Shown piece after piece: positions 1-28,916 of a DNA stretch of 64,000 bases (position 1 is its first letter; each line of letters begins with the position of its first letter). Source of the stretch: Rattus norvegicus (lineage: Eukaryota; Chordata; Mammalia; Rodentia; Muridae); assembly GCF_036323735.1 (NCBI RefSeq), contig NC_086034.1, positions 18,397,501 through 18,461,500 of the forward strand. Direction: 5' to 3'. A program made the translations under genes and the position numbers. Below the pieces are notes generated by a model. The model searched no databases. It was not told where the DNA came from and saw only the letters and a list, made by a program, of their open reading frames with translations.

Positions 1-101
1 AAAACTCCCAGCCCGGGTAGTTCTTCCCACCCAAGAGCTTATATACCCACACAGGGGTGAAAGCTGAGAGGTCCCCCAACAACCATGTCATCATCACTCA
101 C

Positions 102-18195
<18,094 letters not shown>

Positions 18196-18420
18196 GACTC
18201 CAGGCGGCCAGAGCGCGGCGGGCGCAGCGCGGGGCTCAGAGCTTACGCTGGGGCCCGGTCGCCGGCCATGTCGCTTCAGCACCGGGGGCGCGGACAGCGC
18301 TGACGCGCTCTGACGCTGCAGCGCGGGCGGAGCCGAAGACGCGTGACGGGGCAGGGCCGGGCGGACGCCTTAAAGGGCTTGAGAGCGGCCAGGAGTCCAG
18401 GCCAGCTCTCTTCTGCTCCA
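18196..18420 (-). promoter_or_regulatory. Unc13a: Unc13a CpG-rich promoter and 5' leader
   Basis: The sequence just upstream of the Unc13a ATG is very CpG-rich and has no TATA box on the minus strand, which fits a CpG-island promoter with dispersed starts. CpG richness continues into intron 1 to about 17.3 kb. A split REST/NRSF motif lies within it. The transcription start cannot be placed from sequence alone. Confidence 0.65.
18275..18301 (+). promoter_or_regulatory. Split REST/NRSF (RE1) site
   Basis: The left half-site TTCAGCACC (18275-18283) and right half-site GGACAGCGCT (18292-18301) are in the correct order and orientation, separated by 8 nt instead of the canonical 2. That gives about 17 bp centre to centre, inside the 16-19 bp spacing described for non-canonical REST sites. 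It lies 80-106 nt upstream of the Unc13a ATG, where a repressor of neuronal genes in non-neuronal cells would be expected. Confidence 0.65.
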
Positions 18421-19196
18421 AAGCTCTGTGCTCCCTGACTTTTTGTCCATGCTCCGCCTACCTAGTTCTCCACGTTTCTGTCCTCCTCTCTGAGCCACTT
18501 TAACCTGTGCTCTTATGTTACATTCTCCTGGGTAACAGAACTACTATTTGCAATCAATTCCCCATCTTTAACGCCCCAGGAAGCTGTCCCTGATTTCCCA
18601 GTACTGAATCATATTTGTTTCATTTTTTATTTTTGTTTTTTGTTTGTTTGTTTGTTTGTTTAATCGGGGTACGGACACTTGTGAAACAAGTGCTCTACCT
18701 TCTCCGTGTGAGGCACGTACTCTACCACCGGCACATATCTGCCCATTTTGTAACTTTATTTCTTGCAGATCATGGAAGTAATAGATCTCTGTGAGTCTGT
18801 GGCCATCCTGGTCTGCATAGTGAGATTCTGTCTCTAAAAACCAAAACAAATAAAAAATTATGTTTAGTGGGTCTGAAGAGCTGCGGGGAGAGGTTAAGAG
18901 TTAGTCTTCCACCCAGCCTTCTGTTCCCAGCACCCACTTGGTGGCTGCCAACCATCTGCAGACATGGAAAGGCGCACATGCACAGAAAAAATAAAATAAA
19001 TTCGTATTTATTATAAAGCACATCGTTTGTGTGTGGGGGAGTGAGGCACACATACCACAGCGACCATGGAAGTCAGAAGGCAACTTTCCAGACTTCTTTT
19101 TCTAGTGTGTGGGTTCCAAGATAGAACTCGAGTCCTTCGACTTGGCGGGAGGAACTCACTGGGACATCATGCAGAGCCTTATTGATTTTTCTTCCA

Positions 19197-19212
19197 TGTG
19201 TGGAGTGTGTCT

Positions 19213-19252
<40 letters not shown>

Positions 19253-19640
19253 AATTGTATGTGTTTCTGTGTGTCCATGTGTGTGTGTGTCCATATGTGT
19301 GTGTCCATGTATCTGTGTGTGTGAGAGTGTGTTTGTCTGTGTTGCATGTGTCTGTGTGAATGTGTGTGCTTGTGTGTCTGTGTGCATGAGGGTGTGTGTT
19401 CATGTGTGTGTCTATGTGAGTGTGTGTGCTTGTGTGTGTCTGTGTGCATGAGTGGGTGTGTTCATGTGTCTGTGTATCTTTGTGTGTGTTTGTGTATGCC
19501 TATGTCTGAGTGTGTGTATTTGTGTGTCTGTGTGTCTGAGTGTGTGTTTGTATGTGTTTATGTCTGACTGTGTGTGTCATGTATCTACATGTCTGAGTGC
19601 CTGTGTGAGAGTGTGTCTGAGAGTTTGCATACACACCTGT
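19197..19640 (+). repeat. TG-rich low-complexity array
   Basis: About 440 nt of TGTG interrupted by CTG, CATG, ATG and GAG, including a pure (GT)n core at about 19217-19243. Confidence 0.95.
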
Positions 19641-19919
19641 GCGTGTACGCATGTTAGCCCAGAGGACAACCTCAGGTGCTGTTCCTCCCGCACAGGGCGC
19701 TTGGTTATCATTGTAGTTGTTCTAGGTGGCAGTGTCTAGGGCATACAGCTCCCACAGAAGGGCCTGGCAGTACACAGCAGCAGCTCCTCCTGTAGGTTCT
19801 GGAGACAGAATGGCATCCTCAGGCTTTGGTGGCCACCCTGACATCCGCACACCCCCTAGGCACCTCAGGGCCCGGTAGCTGCCCAGCCCTCTTCCCAGTC
19901 CTCTGCTGCTCTAGTCAGT

Positions 19920-20135
19920 GCTTATTTGTGTTAATTTTACATGTGTGGTGTTGTGCTTGTGTGTCTGTGCACCACCTCAGTGCTTGGTGCCCACATAGGC
20001 CAAGAGAGGGTGTCAGGTCACCAGCACAGGGCCTGCAGTGCAGGCAGGCAGGGGTGAACCACCTATTGGGTGCTGGGAATCAAACTCGGGTCCTCTGGAG
20101 GAGCCAGTGCTCCTAACCACTGAACTGCTCCATTC
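19920..20135 (-). mobile_element. B4/B3-like SINE
   Basis: The reverse-oriented core GGTGCTGGGAATCAAACTCGGGTCCTCTGGAGGAGC is followed by CTAACCACTGAACTGCTCC. Confidence 0.65.
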
Positions 20136-21679
20136 CCCCACCTCACCCCCACTCCTTTTGCAGAGTCACCCTCACGTCTTGTTCCCATGCATGATTGATT
20201 ATGTGTTGGTGTAAATTCTAGGCTCCCCCTCAGTGTTTATGTGGGTGACCCCAGGTGAAGTGTCCCAAACATCTAAGCCTCCTGTTGTTCTTGCTTCGGC
20301 TTCCTGAGTAACAGGATTACATGCCCACAGGCTCCTTTCCCACCTCTGAGACAGCTCCTCTCAGCCTCAGACCTTTCCTTTCGTGTGCTTGGATCCTGAT
20401 TCCAATGCTGTCATACTCACTGTCCTCCATATAACCTACGGGGTTCCTCCTATTGGGCCTCAAAAACCTATGTAAGGCCAGGTTGACCCCCAGCAGTCTC
20501 TGTCCCAGAACGAGGCAGAAGTTCCTCTGTGTGGTTCGGACAAGAGCCTCATTAGGCCTTTCCCAGAATCCTCTCAGGGCCGGACCTTATCCTATCTTAG
20601 TTTTCTGTTGCTGTGGAGAGATCGTGACCAAGGAAACTCTTAATTGGGGCTGGCTTACAGTTTCAGAGGTTTAGTCCATTATCACCATGGTGGGAAACAT
20701 GGAAGTGTCCGGGCAGACATGAGATTTCTACATCTGGGTCCACAGGCAGAAAGAAGAGAGAGATTCTGGGCCTGGCTTACGCATTTGAAACTACAAAGCC
20801 CACCCCCAGTGACACACTTCCTCTAAGGAGACCACACCTCCAAATGGTGTCTCTTCCTGGCGAGCCTATGGGGGCCATTCTTATTCAAACCCAAACACAC
20901 CCCTGCCTAGGATCCCCCAGTGTGTGTGTGGGGGGGCTGCATTGCAGTGTCCTAGGCTCCATCCACAACATTCTACCTCCAGGTCTCCCAATACTTGGTG
21001 CCTCCGTTTTGCTGCCTGCAGAAGAAGGATTCTAACGAACGAATCTTGTGTTTTTGAAACAGCTCATTGGAATCCAAACCTACAAACCTGGGAATCCTAA
21101 GGGCTCCAATTCTTAAGAGTACCTGTTTCACCTTTTTAAAATTTTAATTAGCTAACAGCAGTAAGGCAGAGGGGAAGTTACTTCAGGATGGAATGGAGGG
21201 TTCCAGGCCCTGCAGGCTCCCATAGCACCCTTGCTTCCCCCCAAATTTAACACAAATGCCCCGTGTGCTTTGAACTTTTTTGTAAGAGAACACAGTAGTT
21301 CTTTCTTTCTTTCAAACATTAATTTATTTTGTACGACAAGGTTTAGTTGTGTAACCTGAACTGATCTGAAAGTCACTATGTGGCTCAGACTGCAGCAACC
21401 CTTCTGCCTTGGCCTTCCGAGTGGTGGGATCGTCACACATGCACTCCCATGCCTAACAATGGCCGTGTGGGTGTCTTCTTCATGTCCTATATGGGTAAGG
21501 TCAAAGAAGGATGCCTTCTGTCCTGCTGTGGCACTCTCCACCTTCTTCCCTTGAGACGGGGTTTCTTACTGCCTAGAGCTATGCTGGTGGCCAATAAGAC
21601 CCAGTCATCTTCCAGTCTCCACCAGCTGTTTTACATGGTAACTGGGATGAAATTTCAGGTACTTGTGCTTATACAAGCG

Positions 21680-21840
21680 TTCTACCTCCTGAGCCACGCC
21701 CCCAGCGCCTCACTGGGGATTCTAAGCATGGCTCCACCCTCTGCCCCCCCCAGACCTCCACTGGGGGATTCTACACAGGGCTCCACCCCGAGCCACGCCC
21801 CCAGCCCCTCATTGGGGGATTCGAGGCAGGAGTTCCACCA
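21680..21840 (-). repeat. Tandem repeat with tRNA-like unit
   Basis: About three units of a 45-60-nt sequence containing GAGCCACGCCCCCAGC and CTCACTGGGGATTC. The reverse complement contains GTGGCTC, resembling a SINE A box. Related arrays occur near 44.4, 49.1, 58.5 and 61.2 kb. Confidence 0.7.
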
Positions 21841-22799
21841 GTGAGCTGTGTTGTGTGGCACATATTGGTTTGTTCTGTCATTCTTCTGCCTCATCCTCCG
21901 CATCACACCTGCTGTCTCTTCACATTTCCATTCCTGACATCTGTTTCCTCACTTCATCCTCTCCCAGACATATTGGCAGATCAAGAGGCCTAACCTGCTG
22001 GGTGTGATATTTAAGGAGTTGTTGCTCTGGGTCTGAGGCACCTGAAGAGACATCTGAGAACAGAACTTGGTGTGCTTTAGAGGATCAAAGCTGCACAGTT
22101 CCCTCCCCCGAGTGTCACTCTTAGTTCTGCCCCATGCAGCAGGCCCACTGGCAACAGATGGGTAAAGGGAGGCACCAGGGTGCAAGCCTCAGCCTATTAG
22201 GAACCTGAGGATGTCAACAGAGCCAGGGATGGAGGACTGGAGGACCTGCTTCCTCCATCACCCGCTGAGGCCTTTTCAGAATCCTCCAGGCTATCCCAGT
22301 GGGTCCCAGTGATGGAACTCAAGTCAATCTGAGTGGCAATAGCCTACACGCCCCTCCGCTGTCTCCCCGGCCCCATCTCATAGCTTTTGAGCAGAATAGA
22401 AGGCGAGGTTTTCAGAGGAAATGGGAGCACGCCCAGGATGCAGGTGGCCTTCTCAGGAAAAAGCCAGTCTTAGCTCATTAGGACCGGGCGGCCCAGAGGT
22501 TTGGGTTTTTTCCACCTGTAATTTTTTAACATTACTCAGAGTGTCTTTTAGAAGGTTAAAGGTTGGGGGTGGAGTGGAAACTGAAGCTGAAATGTGTGCT
22601 GGCTGCAGCAGGTCCCGGCCCGGGGCAGGTCCAGGTGGCTCCAAGGACACGAATGGACAGGAGCCTGGGGCAGAGTGGGGGTTTGGGAGTGGGGGGGGGT
22701 GTGCTCTGTGAATTCAGGTCCCCAGCAGCATCCCTGCTTTTCTGTCTCTGCCGGGCCTCTATCCCAGAAAGGTGCCCAGCGGCACAGGTTTCTAGTCTA

Positions 22800-22949
22800 C
22801 CACCACCCGGGCCTCCCGCCCCGCCCCGCCCCCAGGGTGCCCTGACTTTCCGTAAATGACGGCGGCCAGGAAGCTCAGGGGCCGCACAGGAAGAAGCAGG
22901 GACTTTCCTGTCGCAGCCCCGGCTGCCCCCTGCCTCGGCTCGGCTGCAG
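22800..22949 (+). promoter_or_regulatory. Jak3: Jak3 promoter and 5' noncoding exon
   Basis: A short CpG-rich segment with CCGCCCC GC boxes (about 22815-22833) leads to a candidate first exon. That exon ends at a clean donor CAG|GTAGGA (exon end 22949), in the right place to splice to the acceptor at 24499-24500. The exon's 5' end is not determined and there is no TATA box. The segment contains a perfect NF-kappaB site and Ets-like GGAAG motifs. Confidence 0.55.
22899..22908 (+). promoter_or_regulatory. Consensus NF-kappaB site
   Basis: GGGACTTTCC is the exact class-I kappaB decamer. It lies in the candidate Jak3 first exon, 41 nt before its donor, next to AGGAAG Ets-type cores. This fits lymphoid-inducible control of Jak3, but occupancy is not shown by sequence. 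Confidence 0.5.
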
Positions 22950-23520
22950 GTAGGAGCGTGGGGCGCGGGCGCCGGGCGCGGGGGGTGCTGGTGCGGGCTG
23001 GGCGCGGGCGCGGGGCGCTGCCTAGACACCGCACTGGCGGTTCAGCAGCGCGCATGCGCCGCGACCTCCCCGCCCCCACCTTCCCGTCCTAGGAGCGGGA
23101 GGTAAAGGGCCCGAACTTTCCATTAGGTATAATCTCAAACTTCTTTAATATTCGTATCCGCTTTGTTGCTTTATATCTTACATTTTGGGGATGGCTGTCC
23201 GTCCGTAGCCCTGCTGGCCTGGAAGTCACTATGTAACCCCAAACCCATAGCAATTCTACAGCCTTCCCAGGAGCAACAAGAATTGGGGAAGACGATGATG
23301 GCTTTATTTTTTTTTAATACTTCTATAACATTTTAATCTGTTGTATTCTGAGTGATTGTGCTTTGCACACGTTCGGAGGTCAGAGGACAACTTGCCGGAG
23401 TGGGTTCTGTCCTTCCATCATGTGGATCCTGGGGACCAGCAGGCTTTACCCCCTGAGACAGGGTCTGATGACAGTTGTGGTACCACCACATCTGGTAATA
23501 GGTTAATGACTTTAAGTTCT

Positions 23521-23646
23521 CTATTTGAGACAGGATTTCTCTGTGTCACCCTGGAACTCACTCTGTAGACCTCGAATCCACAGAGGTTCACCTGCCTCTG
23601 ACTCCGGAGTGCTGGGATTAAAGACATGCACCACCACTGCCGGGAC
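23521..23646 (-). mobile_element. B1 SINE
   Basis: Reverse-oriented B1 in Jak3 intron 1: TTTGAGACAGGATTTCTCTG through GGATTAAAGACATGCACCACC. Confidence 0.9.
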
Positions 23647-24509
23647 AGATTTTTTTTTTTTAATTTTTTAAATACAATTTCATGCAGCCCAGACTGGCCT
23701 TGAACTTCTAATCTTCCGCCTCCATCTCTGGAGTTTTCTGGTAACAAGTGTGTACCACCATGCCTACTTTTGTTGTCTTATTACGGGAGGGGCACACATG
23801 CAGAGGTAGGAGGGCAACTTTACGCAGTTGGCCCACCCTTTCTACAGTGTGAGCTTTGGGGGTGAAACTCGTGTTTTTGGACTTGGCTGTGAGCCACCTT
23901 CCTGGCCTTGAGGACTGTGGTCTGAGCAGCTGAGGGGCTGTTTCCTGCCTTTTCTCACGTGCTCAGGCCCCGCCCCTTGCCCTCAGCAGCTCTGAGTGGT
24001 GGGAAGTGTATTCTCACTTAGGCCACTACAGGGAACGTCCCTGCAGTAAGGACCAAGGAAGAGCATAAAATAGATGTTAGACTTGGGGTTAAGTGGGCTG
24101 AAGAGAGACCAGGAAGGATTGGGAGACAACACAGGCCCCTGAGTGCCTATCCACAGGTTCATGAGCAGGGCCCCCATCACAGAAGCTTCTGGCTCCAGCC
24201 TAGATGACCCTGTGACCTTTAGACCCATAGGGAATAAGACAGTTGTCCCTACTAAAAACCTCTGCTTCCTGTTCAGGCCTGTTTCTGTATCTGCCATCAG
24301 TTGCTCATGCCTGCCTGGGGTATTGGCTTGGCTGGCCAGGCTAGGATGTGGAGGTTTGTGCATCGATTAATTGGTGATGTCTGCTGGGGTGCAGAGAAGT
24401 GCACAGACCAGAAGACACCTAGTCCCCAGCTTGTCTGTCACTCGAGGGAATGTGGCTCCTCTCCTCTCTTTCAGTCACACTCCCTTCTCTGCCTCTCTAG
24501 GCTATACTC

Positions 24510-27500
24510 ATGGCACCTCCAAGCGAGGAGACACCTCTCATCTCTCAGCGCTCTTGTAGCCTCTCATCCTCAGAAGCAGGAGCCCTGCATGTGCTCCTTC
24601 CTCCCCGGGGACCTGGGCCTCCCCAGCGACTGTCATTCTCTTTTGGGGACTACTTGGCTGAGGACCTGTGTGTGCGGGCTGCCAAGGCCTGTGGTGAGTG
24701 GGTCCCTAGATGACCAGGCCACTTAGTAGGGCTGAGCAACATCTTGAGAAAAGGAGTGCTGGGGCTTTGCGGGATGCGTAGAAGTTTGGTAAGGGAGGAT
24801 CATGGGCTCAGCCTGTGTTGTTGCATTGGTGATTTGGGTGAACTGATGGGCCCATCTCTTCAGGCATCCTGCCCGTTTATCATTCGCTCTTCGCTCTGGC
24901 CACCGAGGACTTGTCTTGCTGGTTCCCCCCAAGCCACATCTTCTCCATAGAGGACGTGGACACTCAAGTCTTGGTCTACAGGCTACGGTAGGAAGTGAGC
25001 CCCTCTATTTACCTTCAGGGTAGTATTTCTTTCTCTTTTTTCAAAGATTTGTTTATTTATTATATATAAATACATTGTTGCTGTCTTCAGACACACCAGA
25101 AGAGGGCATCAGATCTCATTATAGATGGTTAAGCCACCATGTGGTTATTGGGATTTGAACTCAGGACCTCTGGAAGAGCAATCAGTGCTCTCAACTGCCA
25201 TCTCTCCAGCCCCCAGAGTAGTATTTCTATTCAGTCTAAGTAGAGGATATTGAGACCAGAGAGGTTGGGCTGTTTGCTATAGGTAGGCCACACAGCACTT
25301 CAGTGACCCAACTTGGACTCTGGGAAGTCACAGCTGAGTGGACCACCCCATTCTGGAACCCACAGCTTTTATTTTCCTGGTTGGTTTGGACTGGAGACCT
25401 GTCACCGCTTTGGGTTACACAAAGATTTGACCAGTGCCATCCTTGACGTACATGTTTTAGAACACCTCTTTGCCCAGGTTGGTATTCTTCGGTGGGGAAG
25501 GCTCAACCTAGGGATGGGGGACCCCAAGGCAACATCTCAGCTCCCAGGACAGAACCCCACCTAACCAAAATCTTGTGGCCAACCCAGCACCGCAGTGACC
25601 TGGTGAGTGGGCGTCTCCCAGTAGGCCTTAGCCTGAAGGACCAGGGAGAGTTCCTGAGCCTAGCTGTGCTGGACCTGGCCCAGATGGCTCGTAAGCAGGC
25701 CCAGCGGCCAGGAGAGCTGCTGAAGTCCGTCAGGTGAGGGCCAGGGGCCAACTCTCCGTGGTCTCTTTTGGCTGCGGACCTGGGGCCCTATCGTTTCCCC
25801 TTACTGAACTCCTACAAGTACCTCCTTCCCAACGTCAACTTCTGCAGCCACCCTGCCGAAAGGTCCCCGATGTATGTCTCATGTGTCCTTCGGGTCCCCT
25901 TCACACCCTAAGAGCTCGGCGTGCCCCCCACCCACAGTTACAAAGCCTGTCTGCCGCCCAGCCTGCGCGACCTGATCCAGGGCCAGAGCTTCGTGACGCG
26001 CAGGCGCATCCGCAGGACCGTGGTCCAGGCGCTGCGCCGTGTAGTAGCCTGCCAAGCCGACCGCTACGCACTCATGGCCAAGTACATCCTAGACCTTGAG
26101 CGGCTGCATCCAGCGGCCACCACTGAGTCCTTCCTCGTGGGACTCCCGGGCGCCCAGGAGGAGCCGGGTTGCCTGCGTGTGACAGGGGATAATGGCATCG
26201 CCTGGAGCTCCAAGGACCAGGAGGTTCTGGGGCAGGGACTTGAGGAGCGGGGTCTGCGGGGAGGCGTGGCAATTAGTAAAGAAGGCAATCGGGAGGAACC
26301 AATCAGGAAAGGGGCCAGTCGGGCAGGACTGGCTGCACTACGGGGGTGGGGTTAATTAGAGGCGGATCCGCGGGTGGAGCTACCCAGGGACTGGACCTGG
26401 GGGCGTGACCAAAGGTTGGGACTAGATAGCGGCGGGGCCGGGCGGACAGGGATAGTCAGGATTGGGTCGGTGGGCGTGACTTGACGAGGCCAGTCTTAGT
26501 CCCCTTTCCCTGCCCCACGGGAAGCTGTGCTGGATCCAGGACTGTAATCCCCCGACTTCTAGCTTGTCTGTCCTTTCTTCTTCAGCTTTTCCAGACCTTC
26601 TGTGACTTTCCAGAAATCGTGGATGTCAGCATCAAGCAGGCTCCACGCGTGGGTCCGGCAGGGGAGCACCGGCTAGTCACCATCACCAGGATGGACGGTC
26701 ACATCCTGGTGGGTCTTGGCACCCGTTTTTCTGGTGCTGACCCTGGGAGCGGGGTGGGCTCCATTGTTACTGAAGAGTTCTCCTGCGCAGGAAGCGGAGT
26801 TCCCGGGGCTGCCTGAGGCGCTGTCTTTCGTGGCGCTCGTGGATGGGTACTTTCGCCTGATCTGCGACTCCAGGCATTTCTTCTGCAAGGAGGTGGCACC
26901 GCCACGGCTGCTGGAGGAAGAGGCGGAGCTGTGCCATGGACCCATCACGTAAGGAGCTGGCCGGGGTCACAGAGGGGACGGGGTTGGGCAGCGGGAACTG
27001 TCTGGGTTGAACCTGGCTGCTGTCCTGGCCCAGGTTAGACTTTGCCATCCACAAGCTGAAGGCTGCTGGCTCCCTCCCGGGCTCCTACATTCTCCGACGC
27101 AGCCCGCAGGACTATGACAGCTTTCTTCTTACTGCCTGTGTCCAGGTTGGTTCACTGCTGGTGCCAGGATGGCTTCCTGAAGGAGGTGACACCTGAACTG
27201 GGACAGAAAGGGATGTTTCCATTTTTCCTTGAAGAGCACTGGCCTATAATCCTAGAATTTAAGAGACTGAGGCAGGATCAAGCTTACGGGCCAGCCTGAA
27301 CTACATAGAGAAATTATGCACCAAAAATTGTGTGTGTGTGTGTGGGGGGGGAGTTGTCTCATGGGGGAAAGGTTTTTCACCACCAAGCTTGAAGATGCTA
27401 ATTTCATCCATGGCCTTCACAAGGTGAAAGGACAGAACTGACACCCATAAAGTGCCCTCTAGTCTCCACATGTGCACTGTGGCATGCATCAATACAGAAA

Positions 27501-28472
27501 TGCACATACATAATTTTTTTTTTCGGAGCTGGGGACCGAACCCAGGGCCTTGCGGTTGCTAGGCAAGCGCTCTACCACTGAGCTAAATCCCCAACCCCCA
27601 ACACATACATAATTTTAAGAACTGGAGAAGACTCAGGGAACACATTCCCGGCAGGGTAGGGGATGGGAGGTGGGGACAGCATCTGCAGAGGTTAGAGGCA
27701 GAACTGAACATACAATCCTTCAGGGAGAGAGGAAGGGGTAGGGGCTCTGCTCCAAACTCTGCTCAGGTCGAGGTCCTCTTTACAGACTCCTCTTGGCCCC
27801 GACTACAAGGGCTGCCTCATCCGCCAAGACCCCAGTGGGGCTTTCTCCCTGGTTGGTCTCAGCCAGCTGCACAGAAGCCTACAGGAGCTGCTCACAGCCT
27901 GCTGGCATTCTGGACTGCAAGTAGACGGCACTGCCCTGAACCTCACATCTTGCTGCGTCCCCAGACCCAAGGGTGAGTCATTTTTCCTCCAAGCAGCCCA
28001 GCAGCTCTCGGGTGGTGGCAGAAACCAAGAACTGAGGTGATTAGGACAACACAGTTTTTGGCTCAGTCTTCAGACACCAAGTCAGGTATTTTCAGTTGGC
28101 CACCGTCCCTCACTTCTTCCTGTGGGTGAATGTCACTGAGGTGAACCCCTGCAGGGACACGGCTCCCCAGTGTGGTGTCCAGGCTGACACAGATCATGGC
28201 AGCCTAGAGGGAACCCAGTGCTTTCAAATCAACCCCAAGTCCACATCTCAGGAGTGACTTCTGGGGGCACCCCAGGCTGAGTATGGGAAGTCCAAATCTT
28301 GGAAACCTTTGCCTCTGACCTCTGACCTCTGCTTTCTTGCCACCCAGAAAAGTCCAATTTGATCGTGGTGCGTAGGGGCCGCAACCCCACGCCTGCCCCC
28401 GGGCACTCCCCATCCTGCTGTGCGCTGACTAAGTTGAGCTTCCACACAATCCCAGCAGACAGCCTGGAGTGG
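24510..28472 (+). CDS. Jak3: Jak3 exons 2-11: FERM and SH2-like region
   Basis: These ten exons code residues 1-519. The FERM domain (roughly residues 24-356) docks on the box1 region of the gamma chain. The SH2-like domain begins near residue 375, with the core Gly-Ser-Leu-Pro-Gly-Ser-Tyr-Ile-Leu-Arg-Arg-Ser at about 390-401. Exon 6 (25938-26223), the largest, carries a basic cluster (VTRRRIRRT). The GC-rich intron after exon 6 is only 362 nt. Confidence 0.95.
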
Positions 28473-28859
28473 GTGAGGGCCCCTTGAGCCAGATGGGTGA
28501 GAGCCAGGGCTGGGGCCCTTGGAAGACATGGACGCCACCATCAACTGTCTGTCTCTCCCAGCACGAGAATCTTGGTCACGGCTCTTTTACCAAGATCTTC
28601 CATGGCCATAGGCGGGAGGTTGTGGATGGTGAGACACATGACACAGAAGTCCTCCTGAAGGTTATGGACTCCAGACACCAGAACTGCATGGAGGTGTGGC
28701 AGGGACCAGAAAAAAAGGGCATGCAGGAGGCTTGCTGGGACCTAGAAGTTCAAGACCAGACTCGGGGACATAGTAGGACCCCATCAAACCAAAGTTGAGT
28801 TTAGCCACTCTGAGCTTGGCTGTAAAACCCAACATGAGGAGGCTGGAGAGGAACAGGGC

Positions 28860-28916
<57 letters not shown>

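Larger units (their letters stand above)
18421..22799. other. Intergenic region between Unc13a and Jak3
   Basis: No coding exon is recognisable here. It holds a TG-rich low-complexity array (19197-19640), a B4-like SINE (about 19920-20135), a repeat-like block near 20600-20900, and a tandem repeat with tRNA-like unit (about 21680-21840). Open frames here are short and low complexity. The two promoters point away from each other across it. Confidence 0.7.

Noticed and set aside
20600..20900. Possible retroelement with CTTAGTTTTCTGTTGCTGTGG
   Set aside because: It resembles the end of a MaLR-type or other rodent repeat, but the match is too weak to assign a family, so it is not listed as an element.
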